Below are positions 54,500 through 63,226 of a DNA stretch of 64,000 bases, one piece after another; position 1 is the first letter of the stretch; every line of letters starts with the position of its first letter. Where the stretch lies: NCBI RefSeq assembly GCF_000374925.1, contig NZ_KB895545.1:124001-188000 (forward strand), given 5' to 3'. The stretch comes from Arthrobacter sp. 131MFCol6.1 (lineage in GTDB: Bacteria > Actinomycetota > Actinomycetes > Actinomycetales > Micrococcaceae). A program made the translations under genes and the position numbers. Under the pieces are notes generated by a model. That model did not search any database. It worked only from the letters and a program-made list of their open reading frames with translations, and was not told the DNA's origin.

Positions 54500-55402
54500 A
54501 TGCGGGGCCCGGGAGGTGCCCGGTATGGGCTGGGCTGGCGGCCCGTGAAGTGGCGGCCGGAGCCCAGCGACCGGTTCTACCGTTTCATCGTCCGCACCGG
54601 GCTGGCGCTGCGCTGGCTGTTCCGGATCCGTGTCCTCGTCACGGGCCGGGAGCATCTGCCGCCACCCGGGCCGCCCGGCGCATCACCCCGCGGCGCATCC
54701 ACCCGAGCCCCGTCCCGTCCGGTGGTGCCCGGCCGGGGCGCCGTCGTCGCGATCACGCACTTCGGCTACCTCGACTTTGCCTTTGCCGAGATGCTGCTGT
54801 GGTGGCACAGCCGGGCCCAGCTGCGTTTCCTCGTCACGCAGGGCGCCGCCGACCACTGGTTTGCCGGCCCCGCGGTCAGCGCCGCCGGACATGTGGTTGT
54901 CGGGTACGGGTCGGGAGCACACGCCTACGACGCCGCCGTCGCCCGGCTGAGGGAGGGCGAATACGTCGCCGTCCTGCCCGAGGCCGGCGTGAGCCGCAGC
55001 TTCACGGTGCGCGAATGCAAGACCGGTGCGGTGCGGATGGCCGCCGAGGCCGGCGTGCCGATCATCCCGGTCTCCATCTGGGGCGCCCACCGGCTGATGA
55101 CCCGCCACCATGCCTTCTCGCCGCGGCGCGCCTGGCGCGCCCCGGTCCGCATCCACGTCGGCGAGCCGATCCTTCCCGGCTCGCTCCCGGACCCGGCCGA
55201 CGACGCCCGGACGGCGACGGCGCGCCTGGCCAAGACGCTGCAGGACGGGATCGACGCCGGCATCGCCGACTTCCCCCTGCAACCGGCCCCCGGGGCCTGG
55301 TGGATGCCGGCAGGTCTCGGCGGAGGCGCCCCGACGGAGGAGGAACGACGCCGCCTCGACGAGGCCGACGGCCCCCGGCGCGCGGGTGCCCGGCGCCGAT
55401 AA
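54500..55402 (+). CDS. Lysophospholipid (1-acylglycerol-3-phosphate) acyltransferase family protein
   Basis: 300 residues of the PlsC/LPLAT family. The catalytic HX4D motif is ITHFGYLDFA (H87, D92), and the phosphate-binding block is VLPEAGVSRSF, a variant of the usual PEGTRS. Residues 52-78 form a proline/serine/arginine-rich insertion just before the catalytic motif. Last gene of the hydrolase-DUF1295-acyltransferase operon, which suggests lipid remodelling. Confidence 0.85.
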   Translation: MRGPGGARYGLGWRPVKWRPEPSDRFYRFIVRTGLALRWLFRIRVLVTGREHLPPPGPPGASPRGASTRAPSRPVVPGRGAVVAITHFGYLDFAFAEMLLWWHSRAQLRFLVTQGAADHWFAGPAVSAAGHVVVGYGSGAHAYDAAVARLREGEYVAVLPEAGVSRSFTVRECKTGAVRMAAEAGVPIIPVSIWGAHRLMTRHHAFSPRRAWRAPVRIHVGEPILPGSLPDPADDARTATARLAKTLQDGIDAGIADFPLQPAPGAWWMPAGLGGGAPTEEERRRLDEADGPRRAGARRR

Positions 55403-55472
55403 GCCCTACTTCCGCTATCGTCTTGACTAAACTCCATGGGGTACAAAAAGCACTCAATGGAGAGGGACACCT

Positions 55473-56912
55473 GTGGCAAGCACAGTCGTGACCAAGAGCG
55501 GAACCGAAGAACGCGGTCTCGCCCGGATAGCCCAACGAATGGCGGCGTGGACGGAGCGGTGGTTCCCGGACGCCTACATCTTCGCCCTCGCCGGCGTAGT
55601 CATCATCGCGGTGGCCGCCTTGGCCATCGGCGCCACGCCCCAGGCGATCGCTGACTCGTTCGGCAACGGCTTCTGGGACCTGACGGCCTTTACCCTGCAG
55701 ATGGCCATGGTGGTCCTCACCGGCTACGTCGTAGCCACCTCCCCGCCCGTCGCGAGGCTGATCAACAGGCTGGCCCTGGTGCCGTCAACCGCGCGGACCG
55801 CGGTGAGCTTCGTGGCCGTGCTGGCCATGTCCGTGTCCTTCCTCAACTGGGGGCTCAGCCTGATCTTTGGCGGGCTGCTGGCCCGCGCGATCGCCCGCCG
55901 CAAGGACCTGACGGTGGATTACCGTGCCCTGGGCGCGGCGGCCTTCATGGGCCTCGGCGCCGTCTGGGCCCTGGGGCTGTCCTCCTCTGCCGCGCAGCTG
56001 CAGGCCACGGCCGCGTCGCTGCCGCCGGCGCTGCTGAAAATCACGGGCATCCTGGACTTCGGCACCACGATCTTCACCTGGCAGTCGCTGCTGACGCTGG
56101 CCATCCTGATGGCCCTCACCACCGTGATTGCGCACTTCTCCGCACCCCAGGGCGGCTCGATCCGCACCGCAGAGGACCTGGGCGTGGACCTGGACGATGA
56201 GCCGGCAGAGTCCGCGCCGCGTTCCCGGCCGGGCGAATGGCTCGAATACAGCCGGGTCCTGCCGATCCTGGCCGGCGTCCTCACGCTCGGCTGGCTCGTC
56301 TCGCAGTTCCTCACCAAGCCGTTCCTCAGCGTGGTCAGCAGCCTCAACGGCTACCTGCTGGTGTTCCTCATCCTGGGCCTGGTTCTGCACGGGACGCCGC
56401 GGAACTTCCTGCAGGCCGTCACGAAGGCCGTCCCGGCCACCGCGGGCATCCTCGTGCAGTTCCCGCTTTACGCGGCGATGGCGGCCATCCTGACCAAGGC
56501 CACGGGAACCGGCGGCATGAGCCTCTCCACGCACCTCGCGGCGTTCTTCTCGGACATCGGCAGCGGCGGCGGCTTCGCCGTCGTCATTGCCCTGTACACG
56601 GCCGTACTCGGAATCCTGGTCCCCTCCGGCGGCGGAAAATGGCTGGTGGAGGCGCCCTACGTGATGCAGTCGGCCACCGACGTGCAGATGAACCTCGGCT
56701 GGACCGTGCAGATCTACAACATCGCCGAGGCGTTGCCGAACCTGGTCAACCCGTTCTTCATGCTGCCGCTGCTCGCGGTGCTGCGGCTGCGCGCCCGGGA
56801 CCTGGTGGGCTTCACCTTCCTGCAGTTCGTCTTCCACCTGCCAGTGGTCCTGCTGCTTGTCTGGCTGCTGGGCATGACCTTCGACTTCGTGCCGCCGGTG
56901 ATGCCCAAATAA
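55473..56912 (+). CDS. atoE: Short-chain fatty acid transporter, AtoE family
   Basis: A 479-residue membrane protein with about 12 helices. It has the family segments RWFPDAYIFALAGVVIIAV, FLNWGLSLIFGGLLAR and VPSGGGKWLVEAPYVM. AtoE proteins import short-chain fatty acids and acetoacetate. GTG start with AGAGGG upstream. It follows the acyltransferase after 70 bp and probably has its own promoter. Its likely substrates are also products or intermediates of the bkd/acc/sco pathway elsewhere in the window. Confidence 0.9.
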   Translation: MASTVVTKSGTEERGLARIAQRMAAWTERWFPDAYIFALAGVVIIAVAALAIGATPQAIADSFGNGFWDLTAFTLQMAMVVLTGYVVATSPPVARLINRLALVPSTARTAVSFVAVLAMSVSFLNWGLSLIFGGLLARAIARRKDLTVDYRALGAAAFMGLGAVWALGLSSSAAQLQATAASLPPALLKITGILDFGTTIFTWQSLLTLAILMALTTVIAHFSAPQGGSIRTAEDLGVDLDDEPAESAPRSRPGEWLEYSRVLPILAGVLTLGWLVSQFLTKPFLSVVSSLNGYLLVFLILGLVLHGTPRNFLQAVTKAVPATAGILVQFPLYAAMAAILTKATGTGGMSLSTHLAAFFSDIGSGGGFAVVIALYTAVLGILVPSGGGKWLVEAPYVMQSATDVQMNLGWTVQIYNIAEALPNLVNPFFMLPLLAVLRLRARDLVGFTFLQFVFHLPVVLLLVWLLGMTFDFVPPVMPK

Positions 56913-56943
56913 CTGCGCCCCCAACAACTGTGTCTTAACGCAG

Positions 56944-57001
56944 ACTGACCCGCAGTCTGTGGCCGTTATCAAGCTTTATACGGCCACAGCTGCGGGTCAG
57001 T
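56944..57001. repeat. Long inverted repeat between convergent atoE and GNAT genes
   Basis: Arms of 22-23 nt (ACTGACCCGCAG, then CTGTGGCCGT, with one bulged T in the first arm) flank a 14-nt AT-rich loop holding AAGCTT. It is placed between two converging stop codons and may terminate both transcripts. The CCGCA...GGCCG part is distantly like the 4.2-kb palindrome. Confidence 0.8.
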
Positions 57002-57012
57002 CGGGGTGAAGC

Positions 57013-58026
57013 CTAGGCCGGGTCGGAGACCACGAGCGTTTCCGAGCCCTGGACGTGGGCCTTGCCGCTCTCAAGCAGCGGTTCGACGACGGTGCGCAGG
57101 GCGGTCATTGCGTCGTCCAGTTCGAGCATCACCGGGTGCTGGTAAGCGATCAGGGCCAGGAGGTCCCGGACGGCGGCCCGGGCTTCGTCCACGCCGAGCT
57201 TGGGTTCGTGCCCGAGGAAAACCTCAGTGGGCCCGGCCGAGCCGCCGGCGCCGGCACCTGCATCGGCGCCGCCGTCGGCCCCCGGAGTTGCCGCCGCGTA
57301 GCTGATGGCGAACCCCTCCAGCCGGCCCTTGCGGCTGGCCGCAATGCCGTGCCCGAAGGCGCTGGCCTTGGGCGCCCGCAGCACGATCGCTCCGTGGGCG
57401 CCGCTGAGGTCATCGAGGAACAGGCGCTGCACCGCGGCGACGCTCAGCTCCCCCGGGCTGTCCCAGCCGTGCACGGCGGTGTAGTAGCGTCCCACGACGT
57501 CGCTGAGCTCCACCGAGCCTGTGGCCAGGTCTTCGACCTGGTCGGTAGCTGCGGACTCCGACCCGTCGCCGAACACCGGCAGCTTGAGCGGTGCCGGGTC
57601 AACGACAACGAGGCGGGAACGCTGGATCGGGGCCAGGCCCGCGGCCTCGGCAAACGCCGCCCCGGGGGTGCCCGGCTCCACTTTGCAGCGCAGTCTGGAC
57701 ACGCCCGACGGCGCCTGGGCGGCCTCGTGCCGCAGCATGGTCAGCAGCGTGGACCCGAGGCCGGCGCGGCGGTGGTCCCGGGCGACCTCGACATACGCCC
57801 AGAGCCGTTCCGGATGCAGCGAGGCCTCGTGGACCACGGCGGCCGCCACAGGAATGGCGACACCGTCCACGACGTCCTCGGCCACGATGCAGCGGCGCCA
57901 CGGCGAGTTGCCCGAGGGCGCCAGCGTGCCGCGGAACTGTCCGGCCTGGACGGTCTCAGGGCCGCCCCAGATCTCCAGCAGGGCGAGGTCGTCGCCTTCC
58001 CGCCATTCCCGGTATGCGATGGCCAT
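57013..58026 (-). CDS. GNAT-family N-acetyltransferase
   Basis: 337 residues. The acetyl-CoA binding motif RRAGLGSTL is near residue 90 within an N-terminal GNAT domain (YVEVARDHRRAGLGSTLLTML). A second, degenerate GNAT-like half makes up the C-terminus, as in mycothiol-synthase-like double-GNAT proteins. A glycine/alanine-rich insert (GADGGADAGAGAGGSAG) lies near residue 255. It starts 2 nt after the glyS stop, so it is co-transcribed with glyS. Acceptor unknown. Confidence 0.83.
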   Translation of the reverse strand: MAIAYREWREGDDLALLEIWGGPETVQAGQFRGTLAPSGNSPWRRCIVAEDVVDGVAIPVAAAVVHEASLHPERLWAYVEVARDHRRAGLGSTLLTMLRHEAAQAPSGVSRLRCKVEPGTPGAAFAEAAGLAPIQRSRLVVVDPAPLKLPVFGDGSESAATDQVEDLATGSVELSDVVGRYYTAVHGWDSPGELSVAAVQRLFLDDLSGAHGAIVLRAPKASAFGHGIAASRKGRLEGFAISYAAATPGADGGADAGAGAGGSAGPTEVFLGHEPKLGVDEARAAVRDLLALIAYQHPVMLELDDAMTALRTVVEPLLESGKAHVQGSETLVVSDPA

Positions 58027-58028
58027 GA

Positions 58029-59414
58029 TCAGGCGCCGATCAGCCGTGCGGCCAGGTAACCCTCCACCTTGTCCAGGGAGACGCGTTCCTGGCTCATGGT
58101 GTCGCGTTCGCGGATGGTGACGGCCTGGTCCTCGAGCGTGTCGAAGTCCACGGTGATGCAGAACGGCGTGCCGATCTCGTCCTGGCGGCGGTAGCGGCGG
58201 CCGATGGCGCCGGCGTCGTCGAACTCGATGTTCCAGCTCTTGCGCAGCTGCGCTGCGAGGTCCTTGGCCTTCGGGGACAGGTCCTCGTTGCGGCTCAGCG
58301 GCAGCACGGCCGCCTTCACCGGCGCCAGGCGCGGATCGAGCTTGAGCACGGTGCGGATGTCCACCCCGCCCTTGGCGTTGGGGGCCTCGTCCTCGGTGTA
58401 GGCATCGATCATGAAGGCCATGAACGAGCGGGTGAGGCCGGCGGCGGGCTCGATCACGTACGGGGTGTAGCGTTCGTTGGTGGCCTGGTTGAAGTAGCTC
58501 AGGTCCGCGCCGGAGGCCTTGGCGTGGGTGGAGAGGTCAAAGTCGGTGCGGTTGGCAATGCCCTCGAGCTCGCCCCACTCCGAGCCCTGGAAACCGAAAC
58601 GGTATTCGATGTCCGTGGTGCCCTTGGAGTAGTGGCTGAGCTTGTCCAGCGGGTGCTCGAAGAAGCGCAGGTTCTCTTCGCGGATGCCCAGGCCCGTGTA
58701 CCAGGACATGCGTTCCTTCATCCAGTACTCGTGCCACTGCTCGTCGGTGCCGGGCTCGACGAAGAATTCCATCTCCATCTGCTCGAACTCACGGGTGCGG
58801 AAGATGAAGTTGCCAGGCGTGATCTCGTTGCGGAAGGACTTGCCGATCTGGCCGATGCCGAAAGGCGGCTTCTTCCGCGAGGTGGTCAGGACGTTGCCGA
58901 AGTTCACGAAGATGCCCTGGGCCGTCTCGGGCCGCAGGTAGTGCAGGCCTTCTTCGCTGGCGACGGGGCCAAGGTAGGTCTTGAGCAGCCCGGAGAATTC
59001 GTGCGGCTCAGTCCACTGGCCGCGGGTGCCGCAGTTGGCGCAGGCGATGTCCTTGAGGCCGTTCTCGGCGGGACGGCCCTTCTTCTCCTCGTACTCTTCC
59101 TCGAGGTGGTCCGCGCGGTAGCGCTTGTGGCAGGACAGGCACTCCACCAGCGGATCGGAGAACACATCGACGTGGCCGGAGGCCTCCCAGACCTGGCGGG
59201 GAAGGATGACGGAGGAATCCAGGCCTACGACGTCTTCGCGGCCGCGGACCACGGACTGCCACCACTGGCGCTTGATGTTTTCCTTGAGCTCGGCGCCGAG
59301 CGGCCCGTAGTCCCAGGCAGAACGGGAGCCACCATAGATTTCACCGGCCTGGAAAACGAATCCCCGGCGCTTGGCGAGGGAAATGATCTGGTCGAGGACG
59401 GATTTTGCTGCCAT
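58029..59414 (-). CDS. glyS: Glycyl-tRNA synthetase, alpha2 type
   Basis: A 461-residue class II synthetase of the single-chain (archaeal/eukaryotic-like) type found in actinobacteria. Signature blocks are [20 protein letters not shown], the motif 2 region [23 protein letters not shown], and motif 3 [10 protein letters not shown]. Cysteine pairs CLSC and CANC can bind zinc. GGAG precedes the ATG. The usual symbol in this branch is glyS or glyQS. A 14-nt tandem array lies 81 nt upstream. Confidence 0.96.
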   Translation of the reverse strand: MAAKSVLDQIISLAKRRGFVFQAGEIYGGSRSAWDYGPLGAELKENIKRQWWQSVVRGREDVVGLDSSVILPRQVWEASGHVDVFSDPLVECLSCHKRYRADHLEEEYEEKKGRPAENGLKDIACANCGTRGQWTEPHEFSGLLKTYLGPVASEEGLHYLRPETAQGIFVNFGNVLTTSRKKPPFGIGQIGKSFRNEITPGNFIFRTREFEQMEMEFFVEPGTDEQWHEYWMKERMSWYTGLGIREENLRFFEHPLDKLSHYSKGTTDIEYRFGFQGSEWGELEGIANRTDFDLSTHAKASGADLSYFNQATNERYTPYVIEPAAGLTRSFMAFMIDAYTEDEAPNAKGGVDIRTVLKLDPRLAPVKAAVLPLSRNEDLSPKAKDLAAQLRKSWNIEFDDAGAIGRRYRRQDEIGTPFCITVDFDTLEDQAVTIRERDTMSQERVSLDKVEGYLAARLIGA

Positions 59415-59494
59415 GGGAACTCCAATTTTCTACAGGGCCGCTGGGTGCGGTCCGTGGTGTTGGCCCCGGGACGCCGGCTGGTTGCCGGCCGGGA

Positions 59495-59592
59495 CGATAC
59501 GAACAAAGCGATACGAACAATGCGATACGCACAAAGCGGTACGAACAGTGCGTTACGCACAACGCGGTAGGAACAGTGCGATGCAAACTCCA
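59495..59592. repeat. Array of about seven 14-nt tandem units upstream of glyS
   Basis: Units read CGATACGAACAAAG, CGATACGAACAATG, CGATACGCACAAAG, CGGTACGAACAGTG, CGTTACGCACAACG, CGGTAGGAACAGTG and a decayed CGATGCAAACTCC on the plus strand; each reads CWYTGTTCGTATCG-like towards glyS. They fill the gap between the YdcZ-type stop codon (15 nt away) and the glyS leader. The units nearest glyS are the best conserved and the array decays away from it. Confidence 0.88.
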
Positions 59593-59606
59593 AGCCTACC
59601 GGCCCG

Positions 59607-60572
59607 CTAGCGCTTCAGCGCGCCCTTGGGCCAGGGCAGGGTGGCCAGGACTATGGCGCCGAGCGTCAGGACGGTGCCGAGGACTGTCGGGAGGGTGATC
59701 ACTGTTCCGGGTACCGGCAGTATCAGGTCCAGCCCGAGGGACCCCAGCAGCTGGCCGGCGATCATCCCGAGGCCGGTGACCAGCACGCCCAGGCTGCGGA
59801 CCAGGAGGGCGCCGATGCCGATGAAGATGCAGCCGAGCGGGCCGCCAAGGTAGTACCACCACTGCGCCGGGAGGGGGTTGCCGGCCCCGGCCACGGCGAG
59901 TTTGATCAGCCATGCCACCCACAGCAGTGCCGCCCCGGCGATGAAGTTCACCAGTGTCGCGGCGATGGGGGTGCCGTAGTGCACGGTGGCCGTGCCGTTC
60001 ATGGCCTGCTGGAAACTCATCAGGAACCCGGCCAGGAGCGGAAGCAGCACGGGAACCAGCAGCTGCAGCCCGGATTCCCCGGCGCTGAACCGGGGCGACA
60101 CCGCCCAGGCGACGGCGGCGACGGTGAGCACACTGCCGAGCACCCGGATGCCGGTAATGGGCCTCTTCCCCGCCGGTCCGATCCCCATCCGGTCCACCAG
60201 CAGGCCGCTGAGGGTCTGCCCCGTCACGGCGGCCACCGTGAAGAGGGCGACGCCGAGCAGTCCCACGGTGAAGGACTGGGCGAAGACGAAGAAGGCGCCG
60301 ATGCAGCCGGCCAGGACGTAGTACGGCGGAAACTGCCGTTCGCGCACGGCCGGCAGGATCCGCGCCAGCCCGGCCCGGCCCCGGGGCAATGCCAGGGAAA
60401 TGGCCACCATGACGACCAGTCCGGTGCTGAAGCTGACGACGGCGGCACCGATTCCGTCCCCCAGCGCCACCCCGAGCGCGCCGTTGATCCGGCCCTGGAT
60501 CGGGATGAACAGCCCGGTTGCGACGGCCATGGGCAGGCCGACGATCAGCGGGAGACGGGGGGTGTGGGTCAT
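59607..60572 (-). CDS. YdcZ/DUF606-family DMT transporter
   Basis: 321 residues, ten membrane helices formed by two DUF606-like halves, each starting with a segment like MAVATGLFIPIQGRINGALG (first) and LMSFQQAMNGTATVHYGTPI (second). ATG 60572 is chosen because AAGG lies 7 nt upstream; a GTG three codons earlier is possible. Substrate unknown. Divergent from the S4 gene, with only 33 bp between the two starts. Confidence 0.87.
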   Translation of the reverse strand: MTHTPRLPLIVGLPMAVATGLFIPIQGRINGALGVALGDGIGAAVVSFSTGLVVMVAISLALPRGRAGLARILPAVRERQFPPYYVLAGCIGAFFVFAQSFTVGLLGVALFTVAAVTGQTLSGLLVDRMGIGPAGKRPITGIRVLGSVLTVAAVAWAVSPRFSAGESGLQLLVPVLLPLLAGFLMSFQQAMNGTATVHYGTPIAATLVNFIAGAALLWVAWLIKLAVAGAGNPLPAQWWYYLGGPLGCIFIGIGALLVRSLGVLVTGLGMIAGQLLGSLGLDLILPVPGTVITLPTVLGTVLTLGAIVLATLPWPKGALKR

Positions 60573-60605
60573 TGGTGTCACCTTAGGTCAGGCATCATTG
60601 CTTGT

Positions 60606-60842
60606 ATGAGCAATCCGGAATTCGAAGACATCACCATCCGCGACAGCATGATCCGGCTGGGCCAGCTGCTGAAACTTGCGAATCTGGTGGAGGACGGCGT
60701 GGAGGCCGCGGAGCTGATCAAGAACGGGCTGGTGAAGGTCAACGGCGAAATCGATGAGCGCCGCGGCCGCCAGCTGCACGACGGCGACACCGTCACCGTG
60801 AACGGCCGGACCGTGCGGATCAGCGCGCCCCCGGCCGCCTAG
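60606..60842 (+). CDS. Small S4-domain RNA-binding protein (YbcJ/RlbA-like)
   Basis: 78 residues made almost entirely of one S4 domain: IRLGQLLKLANLVEDG, then AAELIKNGLVKVNGEIDERRGRQL and DGDTVTV. Proteins of this size and type associate with ribosomal RNA or stalled 50S subunits in other bacteria; the role here is not known. Confidence 0.88.
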   Translation: MSNPEFEDITIRDSMIRLGQLLKLANLVEDGVEAAELIKNGLVKVNGEIDERRGRQLHDGDTVTVNGRTVRISAPPAA

Positions 60843-60852
60843 CCGCCCGCCC

Positions 60853-60903
60853 GCTTCTCCGGTGCGGCTGCTTCTCCGGTGCGGCTGTTTCTACGGCGCG
60901 GCT
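60853..60903. repeat. Three 17-nt tandem units between convergent S4 and esterase genes
   Basis: GCTTCTCCGGTGCGGCT occurs twice in perfect tandem and is followed by GTTTCTACGGCGCGGCT, which runs into the stop codon of the esterase gene. The S4 stop is 10 nt upstream of the first unit. Confidence 0.85.
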
Positions 60904-61558
60904 ACTTCTTGGAGTTGAGCACCACGTGCGTGAGGAACTCCGAGACGTGACCGATTTCCTGCTGGTTGATGCCGTGCCACATGCCCGTGTAGAGGACTTT
61001 GGTGAGCTTCACATGCTTGCGGACCCAGCCGATGGTGTAGTCGATCTTGTCCTCGGTGATCACGGGGTCCTGCTGGTCCCGGCCCCAGAACAGCGGCACA
61101 GTGCCGTCTAGTTCGCCGTCGCGGAAGCTGGGGTCGTCACCGGCGTCGACGACAAACCCGGACAGGCCGACGACGGCGGCAAAGTCCGCCGGGCGCTGCC
61201 GCAACAACGTGGTGGCCATGGCCATGCCCATCGAGAATCCCAGCAGTGTCACCGACGGGTGGTTGGCTTTGACGCCGTCGAGCCAGTCCTGGACATACGC
61301 TGCGGCGCCCTTGACGGCGTCGAGCGAATAGTCAATGGACGCTGTCAGCGGGAACCAGGTGAAGCCCGGACCCATGGCGATCGGGGCGCGCAACGAGGCC
61401 ACCGCGAAGTCCTGCGGGAGCATTTCCGCCAGGCTGAGCAGATCCTGTTCGTTGGCGCCGTAGCCATGCAGCAGGACAAGAAGCGGCTTGCCGGCCCGTT
61501 CCTGCTCCGGCTGGGACCATTGGACGACAGGGGCGGGGAAGGCGTCAGCGTGAGTCAT
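60902..61558 (-). CDS. Phospholipase/carboxylesterase-type alpha/beta hydrolase
   Basis: 218 residues of the acyl-protein-thioesterase/carboxylesterase family. LLVLLHGYGANEQDLL forms the oxyanion loop, the nucleophile is S109 in LLGFSMGMAMA, the acid lies in GRDQQDPVI and the base in MWHGINQQE. ATG 61558 is chosen since it gives the usual N-terminus; a longer frame upstream runs into the divergent SGNH promoter. Substrates are small esters; none can be named. Confidence 0.87.
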   Translation of the reverse strand: MTHADAFPAPVVQWSQPEQERAGKPLLVLLHGYGANEQDLLSLAEMLPQDFAVASLRAPIAMGPGFTWFPLTASIDYSLDAVKGAAAYVQDWLDGVKANHPSVTLLGFSMGMAMATTLLRQRPADFAAVVGLSGFVVDAGDDPSFRDGELDGTVPLFWGRDQQDPVITEDKIDYTIGWVRKHVKLTKVLYTGMWHGINQQEIGHVSEFLTHVVLNSKK

Positions 61559-61634
61559 GGAACCATTCTTACAGTTACCCGGCGGTAACAACTGACGGTG
61601 GCGCAGCTTAACGGGAACAGTGCAGGATAAGGGG

Positions 61635-62522
61635 GTGAGCAATACCGATCCCATGGAAAATTCACCGGACACCTCAGCCGCCCCCGCAGACACCGTCACC
61701 CACCCCTGGACCCGCTATGTGGCGATGGGCGACTCTTTCACGGAGGGCATCGGCGACCCGGAACCGGCCAGTCCGGGCGGCCACCGGGGCTGGGCAGACC
61801 GTGTGGCCGAAGAACTCAGCCGTGGGCACAACGACTTCGCTTATGCCAACCTGGCCGTCCGCGGCAGGCTCCTGCAGCAGATCGTGGACCAGCAAATGGC
61901 GCACTGCCTGTCCCTCAAACCGGACCTCATCACGCTCTCCGCCGGCGGCAACGACCTCATCCGCCCCGGCGGCGATCCGGACGTGCTGGCCGAAAAGCTG
62001 GACTCGGTGGTGCAGATCCTCAGCCTGGGCGGCGCCACCGTCGTCCTGTTCAACGGCCCGGATACCGGCTCCACGGTGCTGGGCCGGATCCGCAGCAAGG
62101 TGGCCATCTACAACGAGAACCTGCGCACGATCGCCGCCCGCCACGACGCCGTGATCGCGGACATGTGGTCGCTGCGCCAGCTCAATGACCCGCAGATGTG
62201 GAACGTCGACCGGCTGCATTTCTCACCGCTGGGCCACCACACGATCGCGGCCATGGTGCTGGATTCGCTCAACGTCGAGCACACCCTCCAGCCCCTCTCC
62301 CCCAAGCCGCTGCCACAGCGCAGTTGGCGCGAGGCGCGCAGTGGGGACCTGGTGTGGGCCAGGGAGTATTTTGTCCCCTGGGTGGTGCGGCGGCTGCGGC
62401 ACCGCTCCTCCGGCGACGGCATGACGGCCAAGCGGCCGCTGGCCGGCCCGGTGTTCGGTCCCGGCGTTCCGCTTGGCTCCGGCGAAGGCCCGCCCGGCGC
62501 CGAGGACGCGGTGCGGTCCTGA
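61635..62522 (+). CDS. SGNH/GDSL-family hydrolase
   Basis: 295 residues. The SGNH blocks are complete: YVAMGDSFTEGIGD (Ser block), NLAVRGRLL (Gly), SAGGNDLI (Asn) and DRLHFSPLGH (Asp/His). No signal peptide, so it is a cytoplasmic esterase or acyl hydrolase. GTG 61635 with AGGA upstream is preferred; GTG 61620 and ATG 61653 are alternatives. The C-terminal 60 residues past the catalytic histidine are basic and then glycine/proline-rich. Confidence 0.88.
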   Translation: MSNTDPMENSPDTSAAPADTVTHPWTRYVAMGDSFTEGIGDPEPASPGGHRGWADRVAEELSRGHNDFAYANLAVRGRLLQQIVDQQMAHCLSLKPDLITLSAGGNDLIRPGGDPDVLAEKLDSVVQILSLGGATVVLFNGPDTGSTVLGRIRSKVAIYNENLRTIAARHDAVIADMWSLRQLNDPQMWNVDRLHFSPLGHHTIAAMVLDSLNVEHTLQPLSPKPLPQRSWREARSGDLVWAREYFVPWVVRRLRHRSSGDGMTAKRPLAGPVFGPGVPLGSGEGPPGAEDAVRS

Positions 62523-62626
62523 GGCTGCGGTCCTGAGCCTGCGGGGCATAAGCTGGAGGAACACTTCTCCGGCCCTACCGATGAGCCCGCAGATGAGAAG
62601 GCCCAGCAGCTGAAAGGCCCAGTACC

Positions 62627-63226
62627 GTGAGCAGTATGTTCTTCTGGATCATCGTGTTGTCGTTCCTGGTTCCCGTGGCGATGCGCCTCTACCGCAGGTC
62701 TGCCCGCGGCCGGAACCAGGGCACGCCGGGACAGTTCGGCCGGTTCCCCGGCAACCAGAACAACCCCGGCCAAGGCAACCAGCCGCGGGACGGCTACACC
62801 CAGCAGGACTACTTCGGCGGCTTTGGCCAGCTGGGCGCCCCGAAGCAGTCGGGTCCGGCCAACCCGCAGTACCCCAACCCGCAGTACCCCAACGCGGAGT
62901 ACCCGCAGCACCCCAGTCCCCGGTTCCCCGACCAGCCGTTCCCGAACCAGCCGTATCCCGGCCAGCAATACCCGAACCCGGCCGGTTACCAGTCCCCCGT
63001 CCCGTATGAGGACAGCCCCGAGTACTTGAACAACCCGCCGCAACCGCAACGGCATGATCCGGCGCCGGGCGCGGGACAGCCGCAGGCGCCGCAGACTCCC
63101 CCGCCGCCGTCGGCCGGGCAGGGCTACCGGGCCCGCAAACTGGCCGAACTCGACCAGCAGTACACCGACGGCAAGCTGTCCATAGAGGACTACATGGCCC
63201 AGCGCGCCGAAATCATGAAGGGCTAA
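62627..63226 (+). CDS. Membrane-anchored proline/glutamine/tyrosine-rich SHOCT-domain protein
   Basis: 199 residues. One N-terminal membrane helix (residues 2-20), a basic segment, then about 120 residues of low-complexity repeats (NPQYPNPQYPN, PNQPYPGQQYPN), and a C-terminal SHOCT-like helix pair: RKLAELDQQYTDGKLSIEDY, then MAQRAEIMKG. GTG start with GAAAGG upstream. Its TAA stop and the TAG stop of the convergent isochorismatase gene share bases (CTAA). Function unknown. Confidence 0.8.
   Translation: MSSMFFWIIVLSFLVPVAMRLYRRSARGRNQGTPGQFGRFPGNQNNPGQGNQPRDGYTQQDYFGGFGQLGAPKQSGPANPQYPNPQYPNAEYPQHPSPRFPDQPFPNQPYPGQQYPNPAGYQSPVPYEDSPEYLNNPPQPQRHDPAPGAGQPQAPQTPPPPSAGQGYRARKLAELDQQYTDGKLSIEDYMAQRAEIMKG

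Noticed and set aside
59495..59592. T-box riboswitch upstream of glyS
   Set aside because: No T-box sequence, no specifier stem and no terminator/antiterminator pair; the region is a simple 14-nt tandem array.
59225..59593. Longer minus-strand frames reading through the 14-nt array towards glyS
   Set aside because: They are out of frame with glyS, and the 14-nt period shifts frame with each unit, so no stable coding is possible.
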